Assembly (NCBI GenBank): GCA_025024175.1
Contig: QCXZ01000137.1
Location: forward strand, 14,384,001-14,448,000
Source of the DNA: Rhyzopertha dominica
Lineage: Eukaryota; Arthropoda; Insecta; Coleoptera; Bostrichidae
Length of the DNA: 64,000 nt
Reading direction: 5' to 3'
Positions 49,480 through 62,967 of the stretch are shown in pieces (the stretch's first letter is position 1; each line of letters begins with the position of its first letter). Below the pieces are notes generated by a model. It searched no databases. It saw only the letters and a program-made list of their open reading frames with translations, and had not been told where the DNA came from. The translations under genes and the position numbers were made by a program.

Positions 49480-50000
49480 GTTGACGACCCGCTTGCACCT
49501 TAAAAAAAGAACGAGAAGGGAGGACAAACGACTAAACGAGATAGTGAAACAGTGACAGCTTATTGACGGACAAGTGGCAGCACTTGGCACACGGTACCGC
49601 CAATATTCAAGCAAGGCATTACACCATTAGATATATCGTTAAAAATCGTTAATTGCAAGGTTACTTCTATTATTTTACATTGGTACTATTTGTCCTAAAT
49701 TTTACTGCAAGTGAATTGCGATGTTAACTCCTGAAAAAGTGTAATAAAACATAAAAAATAATGATTAGTTGTTACACATGGGATTTTCATTGCTTTAGGT
49801 TGGCTATATAAGAAAATTGATCCGCGAAAGAAAAGGATAAGGAGAATTTTTGACAGCGAAGGAGCGCACTTTTTGTATATTTTTTTTAAGAACATATCGA
49901 GTTTTCGATGTCGTGTAGCTTTTTTTATATTTCTATTCTGGACGACGCGCTTATGTCCGACTATTTCGAAATACTAGTTTCGCTTTACGTCGTAAACAAG
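49480..50000. promoter_or_regulatory. Shared upstream region of RpS23 and zinc-finger gene
   Basis: The two genes point away from each other. The RpS23 start is at 49479 (minus) and the zinc-finger gene probably has an untranslated first exon ending at 50000 (donor GTAAAT). That leaves under 500 bp for both promoters, so they may be co-regulated. A pyrimidine-rich stretch (TCCCTTCTCGTTCTTTTT, minus strand, near 49505-49522) fits a TOP-type start. Confidence 0.5.
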
Positions 50001-50194
50001 GTAAATAAACTCGTTTTTATTCGTTCTCCATTCAAAACGTCATATTTATTTTAAATTTGCCCTGTGCACAGTTACTACTTTTTTGAAAAATATAAACAAT
50101 GAACAGCTTGGGTGCATTTGTGTGAGACCACAGTGATTGCTTTTTTAATTTCAACTGTATTTTCTTTCATCAGGTCGCTAAATTTGCATGAAAT

Positions 50195-51040
50195 ATGGAA
50201 GATGAAATTGATTTTCAATCCACACTGGAACCTGATGTTATTATTAACGATGGATCGGTAAGTGGCGAATTTTTTAAATGTTTATTGCTACTGTACGCCG
50301 TTCCGTATTATTAGGATGACGCTGATGAAACTTACGATACAATTGATAAACCACAAATTAAAAGAGTGAAAGATAAAAACATCGTTCCAGAAATCTCTAT
50401 AATACCAGTCAGAAGGAAACCACCTCCGTTCAAAATAAAACTCAATGGTATTTTCAAGCAAGATATCGATGACAAAGTGCTACAAAGGGCATCACGACAA
50501 ACAGTAAGACTCGTAACGCAAGAAGAGGCAATACAAGCCGAGATGTCGAATACGATTCTCAAACGTAAGTCTCTTCCCCTTGAAAAGTGTCCCATATGCA
50601 AAAAATACTTCCGAAGAATGAGAACTCATCTTCAGAAACACGAAGATATAAAACGTGACCCTGCTGATCCTTTAACATGCCAATATTGCATGAAATCTTT
50701 TAACACGAGTAGCAACCTGAGCATTCATATGCGAACACACACCGGGGACAAACCTTATCAGTGCGAGGTCTGCACAAAAGGGTTCTCACAATCGTGCAAC
50801 CTCGTTAATCACATGCGCATCCACACTGGAGAGCGTCCATTTAAGTGTCCGCACTGTGATCGTGCTTTCACCCAATCTGGCAATCTAAGCAACCATATTC
50901 GGTTACACACCGATGAAAAACCGTTCAAGTGCCATTTTTGTGATAAAGCGTTCACGCAGTCGGGAAATCTCAATTCCNACATTCGGAATAATCATAAATT
51001 TACAACGGNAGAGCTGCACACCTCCATCACTTCATTTTAA
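50195..51040 (+). CDS. C2H2 zinc-finger protein, five fingers
   Basis: Two coding exons: 50195..50257 (21 codons, MEDEIDFQSTLEPDVIINDG) and 50315..51040, joined in phase 0 by GTAAGT and ATTATTAG, giving 262 residues. An acceptor at 50173 (CTTTCATCAG) implies an untranslated exon upstream. The N-terminal third is acidic then basic (PVRRKPPPFKIKLNG). Finger 1 (C113, C116, H126, H130) is short and divergent; fingers 2-4 are standard with TGDKP, TGERP and TDEKP linkers (Cys pairs near 143, 171, 199). Finger 5 starts at C227; its first His falls on an N base (50978) and is probably CAC. Fingers 3-5 share the QSGNL/QSCNL helix, implying a repetitive DNA target. Nuclear sequence-specific binding is inferred; I do not know the orthologue. 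Confidence 0.92.
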
Positions 51041-51120
51041 ATACGTTTGAAACAGGATTGGAGAATTAGTTTAAAAGGTTAACGTGTAATATATGTGCTG
51101 TTATATGTAGGCGTTTATTG

Positions 51121-51126
51121 AATAAA
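51121..51126 (+). terminator. Poly(A) signal of the zinc-finger gene
   Basis: AATAAA about 80 bases after the stop codon. Confidence 0.65.
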
Positions 51127-54100
51127 GCAAAGTATTGCATGTATGAACTTTATTCAACTCAAAAACATTTTAAAAACTTAAACTTAAAAACAGAGAAGAA
51201 CAAACTTGACCAACATGTCAAAAAAGTATTTAGTGAAACTGTAAATTTCTAAAACAATGCCAAATATGAGCTGTGTCATGTCAATTTATTCTGTATCATT
51301 GTATGCTTTGCTTTATTCGCCAGGATTGTTGTTGTGTACATAGGAAATAAAATATAACTTCTAGTGATAAAAGTATTGATATGCTGTAATTAAATCTTGT
51401 CATGGAACCTAAACAGTAAACAAAATATAAAGATAAATGATGAATGAATAGGAAAGTAAATGGTAATAGTTTTTAGCTAAACTTGAAGGGAGTTTTCAGT
51501 GGTTTTAGAAAATTAACGTTATTTTATTATAAAAATATGATATTTTACGATATTTTAAACACATATCAAGTTTTTATAGAACGATGATTTTTTTCTTGAA
51601 ATTTGCCAATTAAGCCATAAAACATCACTATAAACATTACCAACATCTCCCGTTATGCTTGTGTGGTGTATAAAATTAGTTCCTGAAGGTGTTCGTTAAC
51701 GAAGAGGTAGATTAACTTCTCCAATCCTGTAACTAAACGCTTTATTATTTTAATTTTTTTAAACTTTAATTATTTTGTGTCTGTTTTAACGTGTTCAGTT
51801 ATGACTGAAGTACCATCAAATGGCTAAGTGTTACAAGGACTGATTGAGAAAAGCAACTTTTCGAAGCTCATTTATTAGTGGTGCAATGTATTAAAATTAG
51901 TTTATAAAATGTGATCTCCTATATTATCGTTAGGTTTATGTATTTCAATAAATAAAAAATAGGTCAGTATGCTGATTTAGCCATTAAATAATTTTCGCAT
52001 GTTTGAAAAAGGATCATGTGTGTTCATTATTAGTGCCATGAAGTGTTCTAAATGTGCTACTTAAGATTCTTATATGTATACTGTACTTTGATATTGTATA
52101 GAGACATATAGGATCTATTCTAATTTATCTGGCATTTTTGAGAATAATCTAAGAATATTCTTCATCATGTAAACAATATCTACTACTTAAATTCTACCAC
52201 TATAACTTATTGTTCTACTCTAAATGACATAAAGGTGTGTTTAAAAAGATTATCGTGGGTAATGCAAAAACCGATTGTTTACAGCCAACACCAAAGTTAT
52301 CAAAAATGCACAATATGTCAGTATTATATCATTTGAAAAGCCATGTTGGATTCAATAATAATCCATAGTTTTATTTCACATAGACCACAACAAATCTTTC
52401 ATGCTTCAAGTCACATTTTATTTATTACCAGTTTCTGGTTATATTCAAAAATATTCACAAGTATTCATTTTTTATTAGGCATAAAGTCCTGTGAATAATT
52501 TAAACACATTTTATTTTTATGTTTCACTATATAATGTAAATTGTACTATTTGTCTTAAGTACCATTAAGTTCTTATTTAGAGCTAAGATATTTTTAGATA
52601 TCATTAATGTTACATGAATTTAGTTGTTTGTTGATTTATTTGTATTTAAAAATGTTGTGTTAATTTGTTTTCCCATGTTAACTTAGCAAAAAATTGAAAC
52701 CCTATCATTTTTTCACAGTGCGCTGTAATAAACAGTGATCTAAAAATTTTAGCAAAATGGAGTATCTGTGTTCCACTGATGCATTTAATGACTAATTAAA
52801 AAGGAATGTCATTTATCCAATCCAAAATATTACCAGTATTTTGCAGAATGGATACTGCCTCAGATAACTGTGAAAATTGTTCAGTTATGTATCAGTTTTT
52901 AATTTTACAAAAATAAATTAAATAACAGTAACTTTGCAACACACTGTCATTTGACATTTCAAGTAACCTTTAATGTTCCGATAATTAAATTAAACAAGGT
53001 TTATGCATTTCTCATGACAGAAAAATACTGCAGACATGTAATACAAATTATAACATTCATAGATAACTATTTTGTCACTGTGATGTTCTTGGGAGTCTAA
53101 TTAATCTGATAAAATCACAGGATTTATTTTAGTATCATATCGAGTATTAAAACAAATAAAAAACAAAATAAGCCCCAATTAATACGGTAATAATGTATTT
53201 TTCTGATCATGGTCCGGACTGCATTACATTCTTCATTCACTTAATAGGGCTGTTCAAAATTTTTTAAATGTTGCTTTTAATAGCTTATTCCAGTAAGAAA
53301 ATATGCCTACATGTACCCAATGGTGCACACACAATTCCAAAATAAAATTTTAAGTAACATTTAAATAAATTAAGTACAAAGTTTGTTCTAAAAAGAGAAA
53401 CTAGAAAACGATACCCTGCGATGAGGCTATGGTGCGTGACGTAGAAAACCAAAGTGGGATAAGCATAAAACTTGCAATTTTTAATGAAAACTGATGAAAT
53501 TGACCCATGTCGTTTCATTTAATAAGCTGGGGAGCAACAGTTGCATGTTTTAATGTCTAAAAAATAAATAATTATATGTTTATGACATCCTATGGGCATC
53601 TACGTCACATGTATANCCTCGTCACAAGGGGTTGTTTTCTAATTTGTGACGCAAAATTAAACTTTCGTGAACAGGCCCACTGTTTTATACCTATGAGTAT
53701 ATTGGTCTACTCATTATATATAATGAAATCTATCTAGCAACCATTTCGTTATGTCTGATGAACTATAAGATAGTTTGTGCAGTAAACTGCTCAGATGATG
53801 AAACATTATTGGCTTCCACGTCTTACTAAAACGAAAATATGCTAAATGGTTCCTAATGAATATTTTCATACTCATTTAAATAAGTTTACGATCCTGAAGA
53901 AGTTACTATGGTCATTATTTTTGACAAGGAATTAAAAAGTGCAATACTTAACACAACCGTGTACTTAAAATTAATTGCTGCTTCTTATACAAACCAATAG
54001 TTTTTTACAACTTCAACAGTCAGTCCACCCACAATATGAAAGAGTAATACCCCTTTATAACAGTGATGTTGCTGAAAACCTACTGAATTAAATATATTAT

Positions 54101-54204
54101 TCCATAATTATTACACATTTCTACTAGATTCATTTTATGGATTATGATAATGATTTATTCTTACACATGGATTCAGATTGTTAAAAAATAGATTGTATGA
54201 TACA
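51127..54204. other. No gene seen
   Basis: AT-rich, no coding pattern. May include an alternative long 3' UTR of the zinc-finger gene. Confidence 0.45.
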
Positions 54205-55126
54205 TACAGGGTGTTCCAAATTGATTGAATACTTAAGGCATCGATCTTATTACACCATTCTGTATTTTATTTTTACTAACCTAACTAATATGCATAACAA
54301 TTTATTGTGTTGCTGTCTGAGTAGAAGGTGTAAACTTTCTTGCTCTNGATTACCTCTTGTCTTGAAGCCATATTTTTCAGTATGGTTTACTTTCCATGAA
54401 CTTTGCTGTAGTTATAACATTACAAATTCAAAGTGTTACTTTGTTTTCACACATAATCTGAAAAATAGTCGAATCCTAAGGACAGTTTGAAGACTGAAAT
54501 GTAATTTTAAAGTAATGAATAAATGGGAAACTGTCATTTGAAAGAAAATAGTTAAGGACTATTGAGTATACCATTTTTATAAATTAAATAGTAAAAATCG
54601 GTATTAATTTATGGAAGCATTTACTTATTACAAAAAAAATCTGTACAAATAAGGTTCTAATACATTTAAAACATACAATACAAGACAAACAGTATTAAAA
54701 GTAACACAAAGTACATAAATTAAATCACTAAAAAATCAGTGATGGAGTAATGCATTTTCTCAAAGGTGCATGTATTGTGCATGTTGATACAATTTTTGAA
54801 GCTTGATTAAAACATTTGATTCCTTTGATAAATGGAAGGTGTATTTCATCTAAATTTTACCCCTTAAGTGATAATATTTACATTAAAATAAATATACTAA
54901 CCTAAGTTAATGTCATAATTCAAAATGTATACATAATTATATGGATTTAATTTATAAACAATTATCCACAAAATATTCGTTTGTCGATGTCTCCTACTTA
55001 CATTGAAAGACTAGGCAAAAAGTTAGTGTTTTGCTGGCACTTAAATATCAAAAAAGGAGACAGAGCCATTTTTTTAATTAAATATTAATGACAATACCCT
55101 ATGGAATCACTTTGGAACACTCTGTA
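54205..55126. mobile_element. Non-autonomous TIR element, about 920 bp
   Basis: The left end TACAGGGTGTTCCAAATTGA and the right end, reverse-complementing to TACAGAGTGTTCCAAAGTGA, form inverted repeats, a layout common in mariner-type insect repeats. The interior has no transposase I can recognise. Confidence 0.7.
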
Positions 55127-55475
55127 CAAAAATGTCTGAGACTGCAAAGTAGACTGAATATATATAGCATAATACTAATTAAAGAAAGATACCCTGAAAG
55201 TGTTCTTTGTAAATGTATTGTATGCAATCGATGGTGTTCCTACCAGTGCATTTAAAATGTAGCAGCATTGCAAATATTTTTAACTTTATGTATATGCAAT
55301 TAATTTTGTAAATAAAAAAAACGACTTGTGAAAGTATTTTTCTCAATCAGAAGTTACTTGTTTCAAAATTTGTTCCTTAAATTGTAGCCTAGCTGCATTT
55401 ATCACAAATATCATGTAAGTAATTGTGTACTGCTTTCAAAGATAATGTATGTATACATATTACACAATGTGAGGT

Positions 55476-55481
55476 TTTATT
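55476..55481 (-). terminator. Poly(A) signal of the glycosyltransferase gene
   Basis: AATAAA on the minus strand about 60 bases after the stop codon at 55540. Confidence 0.65.
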
Positions 55482-55539
55482 CTTAAAAAGAAAAATAAAT
55501 AAACTATACAAACAAATTGTGATGGTTTTTTTTTACTGT

Positions 55540-55737
55540 CTACGCGCATCCTCTGTTTTCACCATATATCGTAATCAGTTCCTTCTTTATAACAGTTTGG
55601 ATTAAGTGGTTCGTTTCCTTCACAAGTTCTGCGTGTTTCTGCAACTGACTCTTTTGCTGTTTAATTCCTGGTTTATGGACTAAAAAGGCATTGTCAAGTA
55701 CAGCGTAGTCATAGTCCAAGAGGCACATTATGTAACC
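55540..55737 (-). CDS. Last exon of a B4GAT1/LARGE-type glycosyltransferase
   Basis: The exon follows acceptor ATTTTTAG and encodes 65 residues: GYIMCLLDYDYAVLDNAFLV, HKPGIKQQKSQLQKHAELVK, then ETNHLIQTVIKKELITIYGE and NRGCA before TAG. The (Y/F)DY.VLDNAFLVHKPGIK block and the ...YG..RGC end are the C-terminal signature of the glucuronyltransferase family (B4GAT1, LARGE second domain), which acts in the Golgi on glycan primers such as that of dystroglycan. Only this exon is found; the catalytic DxD part must lie further up, beyond large introns or outside the window. The phase at the acceptor is 0. Confidence 0.85.
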   Translation of the reverse strand, partial: GYIMCLLDYDYAVLDNAFLVHKPGIKQQKSQLQKHAELVKETNHLIQTVIKKELITIYGENRGCA

Positions 55738-58700
55738 CTAAAAATAATTATGTATTGTTAATATATACAAATGTACCACAAGTTGTTAGAGAGGTAAGTA
55801 ACCACATTTATTTATAAGTTTTTTGACTTTGTTAGGTAAATATGTACTTTAGGCAAGGTAACACTTTCAATGAAATTCATAATATGCACCTTTCTTTAAA
55901 TCCATGCAAGTTAAAAATGCCAATAATACAAGGATAATACTATCGCACTTAAGTACGTTTTTGATAAGAAATAACCTGCTACAGTTATCATCAGCAACTG
56001 ACTTTAACGAGACATCAAATAGTTTTATCAATCTAAAGTGTTTTCAAACTTACTAAATACTTCATACTAAAAATTAAAGTGGTCAGATATATTACAAGAT
56101 GTTGGAGGCATTCACCTGTATGGAACAAGAAAGATATGAAATATTAGATTAATATCTCTACATAAATGACGAAATTCAAGTACTTCTTTGTTAATACACC
56201 AGATAGGAATGTTTCTTGTATCTGAATTACATGACATTAATAGTTTCGTCCGTTTGGTTAACCATGAGTTACCTATCATCATGGATTTGTAATACAGATA
56301 AGAAGACATTACAGCGGAATTTTTACTGAATAGCATTTTGGCAGAATTTATGGCACCACCTCAACATTTAACTTGATCCTTTTATGATAGCCATATAAAC
56401 TTTATATACTAAGTAACATAGAAATGGGAACATCTAGCAATAATTATTGTTTTATTTTAATAGACTGTTATAGGTACTACTTATATGTGTTATTTAAGGT
56501 AAGATAAGTAAACTATTAAAAAGAACAGACGAGAATCGGACAGTAAGAACTACAAAAAAATTATAATGCACACATCCAGAAATAATCTAGATTCATTGTT
56601 AAAAGCAATGACTGCACTAATGTTCGTTCTCTGCACCAGGCAAAATATTTAGGTGAGACGANTAAAATATTTTGTAGATTTTTTGAGTAAAATGACATGT
56701 TCATTAGTGGTTTTGCAAGAAAGTGTAGAGAAACTACCCAAATATTTAAGGAGAATTTAGCATTTTTGCTGAAGTAATTATCTACTAAATAGTAGCGAAA
56801 CTTTTGACGTTTGAATAGTTTGGCCTAATTGAGTTCAAAACAATATTTAAACATTTTGTAAAATTCTGACATATCCTCTTTTGCCACCGTGAAAAAATGC
56901 AATGCGACAATAAATAGTCAACAAGCAATTCACCATAACAGTACAGCTTTATTCAGTTTCTCATGTTAGCCAAAGATCACCAACTTAAAGCAAAGTTTCT
57001 ATCATATTTCTACATAACGAAACAGTTAAACGGCAAATATTGCTCTCGCTAGCAGTTAGTTCAAAATTCAAAGTAAGAATGAGGTTAGAAGTGCCGATGA
57101 TAAACTTACCTTACGGATTACGGAATGACGTATCCATGGAGTGGGGAGAAATCATAGACAAAGAAGAATAGGGATATAGCAGGATATCTAAGCATTTAGT
57201 GCATATACCGAAAGTGTTAGTCAATTCCATTTCTATAAAACCATTGTCTAGTGTAAGTTTATAACAAATGTTGGGTCTGAATTNAGCTTTTATGAATCTA
57301 ATTAGTTAGTTAGTTGGCTGCTTTGAGCTTACGTACGNTTAGAAAATTTTCTGCAGCTTACCATCTTTATTTATTAATTATTAGACAAGTTTACAAAGTA
57401 AGTCATAAAAGGATGACGATAGGCAGAACCAACTGGTGACTGGTGCAGTGCCATAGTGAGGAGAGTACAAGTTTTAATTCATTTTAGCTAAACATACATT
57501 CCCTCTTGACATTAATGAAGTAATTATGTCAAAATAATAAATTTTAAAATTTTAAATAGGATGCTAATCATGTAACTAATGACCCTAGATCGCAAAGGCT
57601 TACCAACGTTGCATTTTAANCACTGGTTTTATTTTTTATATTTTTTCCGATATTTTGCAACATTAAAAGGTGTTTCTCAAACAAAAAATAAAACTGGCTG
57701 CAAAATCAATTAAGCAATTTCTGATAGGTACACAATAATGAAAAATTATAAGCAAAAATTTTTTTATAAGGGACATTTTGATATAAAGTTCATATTTATA
57801 GAAATAAGCCTCTTATTCCATACCTTTAACGAAACCTGTAAATCATAAATAGATACAAACAAAAACGTGTAACGAAATTTTTTAGCAAACATAATTAAAT
57901 ATAGCCTCTATCTATGGTAGTAGAAAGTTTGTTTAAAGTTTACTACTAACTGATCTAATCTCCTAATTGGTCATTGGGGGCTAAAGTTTACCCCAGACTA
58001 ATTCAAAATAAAATTTTTAACTTATTGAAAATGATTTACTCCAGAAAAATACTCTATTATTAGGAACCAATTGCGCATTAACCAACTTTAGCAGACAGTA
58101 TTTTGCCTAATCACATCTTGTGTTTAATCAAGTGGAGCCAGCTCAAGAGGTTTTATTTATATCCACTGTAATCCGTATCAGTTTTTGGAGTTTTTTGTCG
58201 CCAAATATAAGTAGCTGCTTAAAAATAACGTTCTTCTAATCTGCTTCTCAATAATTATTATGTCATGGTTGAGATATTTTAATAGAGAGGAAAAATACGA
58301 GATCTGTGGAAACCGTAAGTACATAGGTACTTAGGTACAGCCTGTTCTATTTTCACCTGAAATATTAAGACGTTATTTGTTCTAAATTAAGGAATTTAAA
58401 CAAACAATGACTGCAAAAATCTAAGTAAAGCACATGCTCCTATAATTTTCTAAGGGTAATTAAATTTATTAGTTATAAAAAAACAATATTAGTATGCGAC
58501 CTAGAACTGATGGTGTTTCGTATTACTTTTGAGCTCTAGTATTACGGTATTGCCTCAATAGCCATTTAAATTCATTTTCATTTCACTTCAATTAAAGCGA
58601 AAAATAAAAGTAGCAGGTACATATAAAGCCTCTTAAATAACTATTGGAGTTTAAATCAAGTCAGCGTAATTGTAAACCCTTCCACGCTGTAGACTCTACC

Positions 58701-60530
58701 ATTTTACCAAATAGTTTGAAGACGACTACAAAATACATTAAGAGATACTTCGAAACGAAACAAAATAAATCTACGGCCTGTCATGAAAACTACGCTTTTT
58801 AGAGGTACCTACTGTCACCACTCTAAATTATAGGAGGTGTTTCATCTTGTACCTGCAGTAGTTATATAGTGCTGAAGATTTTTCAGAGATTAGCTTAGAG
58901 TCGTGTAACATTTAAAAGCATAATCAACTTCGTCCTTATCATAACCATTTAATAAGTAATGGCACATGGCCACAATAGTCACTTAAGAGCCATTACATTT
59001 TTCTTCATTTTTATTAAGACAATATTTATTTAACAATTAAGTTATTGCTTGATTAATAGATTAATTGAAACAAATAAATATTAGTGNTTTAATATTTTTA
59101 TCAAACCATTATTAAGTACCACATTATTATTAATCAATTAAATAACAGTTAGCATAATCTTGAGTCGTCGTTTGAACTATTATTAATTAAAAAGCAAATT
59201 ACATTTTTCTTTTATACGCTTCACTTTTACGTTTACGCCAGCCAGAGTTTTCATTCTCTGTGACGTTAATGGAGCTGTTGTAAGTAATTGTCAAATAATT
59301 TCTTCTTGGATGAGACATTTATTTGTTATTGCTTAATTCTTTTTAATTTTAGCTATTTTCGTACAAAAAAAACGTAGGTAAGAATAATAAGAAATTACCG
59401 ACGACCTTTAATATTGCAAAAAATACTAACCAAACTGTCTTTAGTTTATGTATATGACATTGTGGCTAGACCAAAAAAAAACTATTTTAGGAATCGTTTT
59501 CTGATAATCAAAAGAGTTCAAAGAGTGAAATCCTTCTGCCCTTTAATTGTACCAAAGTATTCTTTTTAACTGAAAATAACATTATTGTTAATAGGGGCGG
59601 CAATTTTAAAAAACTGCGTGCATGTGATCAGGTTTTTGCTTTATTATGACAAACAGTGGTCTAGACGTTGTAAAGTATTTTAAAAGGCAAACCTATAAGC
59701 GCACTATATCTATCATTAGCTGTCAATAGTTTAATTTGTTTTAAATTTAATCGCACTTATGTATAACACCTGAATATTATATTAAATGAATAGAAATTCG
59801 GTGTTGTAGGATAGAAGACAATAGCAAATCATCACAAGGTTCATGCTATTGACTGATACTAAAACTATCAATGCTCACGTTTCATTAAATATCAAGATTA
59901 ACCCATCAATCAAAGGCTTATTGATCTGTTTCTATAAGGTCAGTGGCCTAAATGTTAATTAATACATTTTCCTTTGCTTCGAAAAATGGCAAAAATTGTA
60001 TTTTTTTTCAAATGGACCATCCTGTATATTATCTTTACAAATGAAAGCTGATTTAATGTGCTTTCAGGTAGCACCTATAATCTTAAGATTTTCGAAATGC
60101 ATTTTTCTCTAATAATACTGTTTTTTCAGGTGGCCATTATATGCCATATTTCTATACTACTAAGCTTATTTCTACCACTTCACAGTTTTCTTCAATTGGA
60201 CTTTTGCTATTTTGTTATTAAATTTATACTTAAATTGATGTAAATAAGTTTTCATGAAATCATTTCTCCTCCTTGGAGAGTGTGAACAAGTCATGTTGAA
60301 TATCACATTGAAGTTTTAATGGAATGTCTTCTAGTTTACCAAGAAAGGATGAAATGTAGTTTGTGGAATTGAAAATTAATTTTATTAATGTAAAATTTAC
60401 GGAAAACAATTTATAGATTTCATTAATTGTCAAAAGTTTTCAATATACTTAATTGCAATGCTCGAAACATAAATTTAAAAAACGAAATGTCGTTCCTAAA
60501 TTATTTGAATTGTTAAATATGCTGACCATT
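55738..60530. other. Probably intronic, no exon recognised
   Basis: This would be intron if the glycosyltransferase gene continues upstream. A minus-strand frame at 56112-56336 shows no family resemblance. A short hairpin with CTGGTTTTATTTTTTAT and its inverse sits at about 57623-57702. An element end (ATGGACCATCCTGTATA) lies at about 60012-60029. Confidence 0.35.
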
Positions 60531-60539
60531 CCATTCAAG

Positions 60540-61110
60540 ATGTTTTAAAGCTTGAATATTTGCTGTTTACTAATGTTGCGAACATTTTTTCTTTGAAACT
60601 GCCTCACAAACAAAAATCAAAGGTGTGAGATCGAGCCATCTCGCAGGGCAGTCCCAAGGTCCTAAACGCCCGAACTATCGATTATCAAACTTTTCAAGAA
60701 GTTCAGCTTTAACCTTCGGGGTATAATGAAGAGGACCTCCATCCACCAAATAGAGAGTCAAACTTTCAAGCAAATCCTTGACAACTGATATTAAAATTTT
60801 CTTATATTTTTCATATGTTAATACACCGGCATAGATGAAAGATCTTACTGTGTTCTTTTTCAGGAAACAAAAATGTTGAAACCAAATTTTTCTTGTAATC
60901 CAATCTCTTTGATAGCCCTTGGAATTTTATTGACCCAAAAATGTTTACTTCTTCGGTTGAAAATTCCTTCTGTAGAAAATTTCCCCTCGTCGGTCGAGAT
61001 GANGTTAGACAATAATAATACATAAAAAATATTTCGGTAATGTTTGGAGCAGTAAAGAATAAAGTTGTGTTTTAATCGTACAAAGTTCCTCTCGTTCATT
61101 TTTTTATTCT
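60540..61110 (-). mobile_element. Mariner-type (DUF4817/DDE_3-like) transposase remnant
   Basis: The minus strand reads STDEGKFSTEGIFNRRSKHF followed by WVNKIPRAIKEIG, matching the DE.F...G..N..N.H.W pattern of this group. Further along come YLVDGGPLHYTPKVKAELLE and LGPWDCPARWLDLTPLIF, the HDGAP.H and WP.RS.DLTPLDFFLW regions. Several frames and stops. Confidence 0.7.
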
Positions 61111-62291
61111 TGCTACAGTCTGTTCACACTGTCCATGTAAAATAAATAATTTCATAACTATTTTCATGCACTTCAAGTTCGACGAACAGACACATAAAGA
61201 TATAACACGTATTAAGCCAATCTGTCAAATCGTTGAAACCAGTATAAAATAGCCAACCAATACTTTTTTATTACGAATGTATTTAATTCGAAAACTTCAA
61301 GATTTAGTTAGAAGGTAGTGATAACTATCTGAAAGCATATTAAGTCAGCTTTGATTTGTGAACATGTATATATAGGGTGCTCCATTTGGCAATTTTTTGA
61401 AGCAGTGGAAAAGGTATAAATCTCAAAATACTTTAAATTCGAAGTTACGAAGGTTTAAACAACGTCCTTATTGATGCGAAAAAAAATGATAGTAAAAACT
61501 CAAAAACTGTTTTAAATAGGTATAGGGGAATGTTAAAAGATGTTCAAAATTGAATTCTTACTCAAAATCGATCTTAATACACGCGACAACGTTGCATTAC
61601 TGGAATTATTTGTGTTTTAATGACTCTCAACTTTTGTATTTATTTGGGGACACTCAATACATATAGTTTAGAATATTTGGAGTTGTGTTGAAACAAGAAT
61701 TATATTAACGTATTGTGATGATTGCAAAATTATCATAGTAAACCGAATTGTTTTAGAAGAGGCCGATAATCTCTCAAAGAAAAGAATTTAATTGGTGCTA
61801 GTAAATGTGAATTGCGTTCATTTCCAACACTTAATTTGATTAATTCGTGATTCTCTGGACAGTGCAAATGGTTTTTTATGATAGGGTATTGTTATCATCC
61901 CATTTTAAAAACCAATATTGGGTTAAATTTCATAATTTATTTATTTATTTATTTATTACAGGGGTGCGAACAGGCAAGCCCAAAGTGGCACCCACTAAAA
62001 CATAGTTATGCTAAACCTGAGAATAACCAAACGTGAATGTCACAATTTAGTGTGTACAAAACTAATAAGTCTATCTATATTAGCAAGAAAAAACAGTTAT
62101 TGATGATAAGCAAAATAGCATAATTAAGTGATAATAATATACGTATAATATACAGAAAAAAGAAGAAAAAAAATATATACATATAGGTCAGTATTCTTGA
62201 ATACAATAAGTAAACTAGAGCAATTATGCGATATTCAAACTACATATAAGAAACATTGTTAAGCTAAGAAAAATTTACAAACGAAATACTA

Positions 62292-62903
62292 TTATCTGAA
62301 TTTTAATTTTACTAAAGCCCTAAATTTTCTCAAAGAGTTATGGAAAATATCGACGTCAGAATAGTGCGAATTATACGATCTAGTAATACGGGCTAAAGGT
62401 CCATTACGACCTAAATTGGTTCGAAAGAGATATTCGCGAAATGATGGTAAAAAACGACTGTTGTACACGGGAACACTTAAGAAGATACTAGAGAGCAAAG
62501 AGGGTGAATCAACTGAGTTATTGATTATTTTGTAAAGCAGAAGCAAATCCGCTACTAATCTTTTCTTTTCTAGGCTCATTATGTTGTACATTCGGGTCAG
62601 CGTTGTGGCATTTATTAACTCATAGGAAGCCACAACTTTAAAATGAAGATACCATAAAAATTTGTTTTGTACCGACTGCAATCTTAATTTGTATATATCA
62701 TACTGTGGAGACCACACAACAGATGCAAAATTGAGTCTGCTATAAACAAATGCAAAGTACAGGTTTTTTATAACTTCAATAGAACTAAAATTTTTAGTTG
62801 TTCGAATTATAAAGCCCAAAATTCTATTTGCCTGAAATGCTATATTATCTATACGCACAGAGAATGTCATTTTCTGGTTGAAAGTGAATCCCAAATCTTT
62901 CAC
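62292..62903 (-). pseudogene. LINE reverse transcriptase C-terminal fragment
   Basis: 203 codons carrying the thumb and tail region after the palm. Ends just before the 3' UTR and the A-rich tail. Confidence 0.85.
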
Positions 62904-62967
62904 ATGAGAAACGGCCTTTATCTTATTGTTGTCAAAGTTATAGTCAAAGAAAAATAGTCTACTGTTT

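Noticed and set aside
56112..56336. A minus frame upstream of the glycosyltransferase exon, considered as another exon
   Set aside because: No match to the family pattern and no consistent splice phase.
60012..61390. Element-like ends at 60012-60029 and 61371-61390 around the mariner remnant
   Set aside because: They face outward, not inward, so they cannot be the terminal repeats of that remnant.
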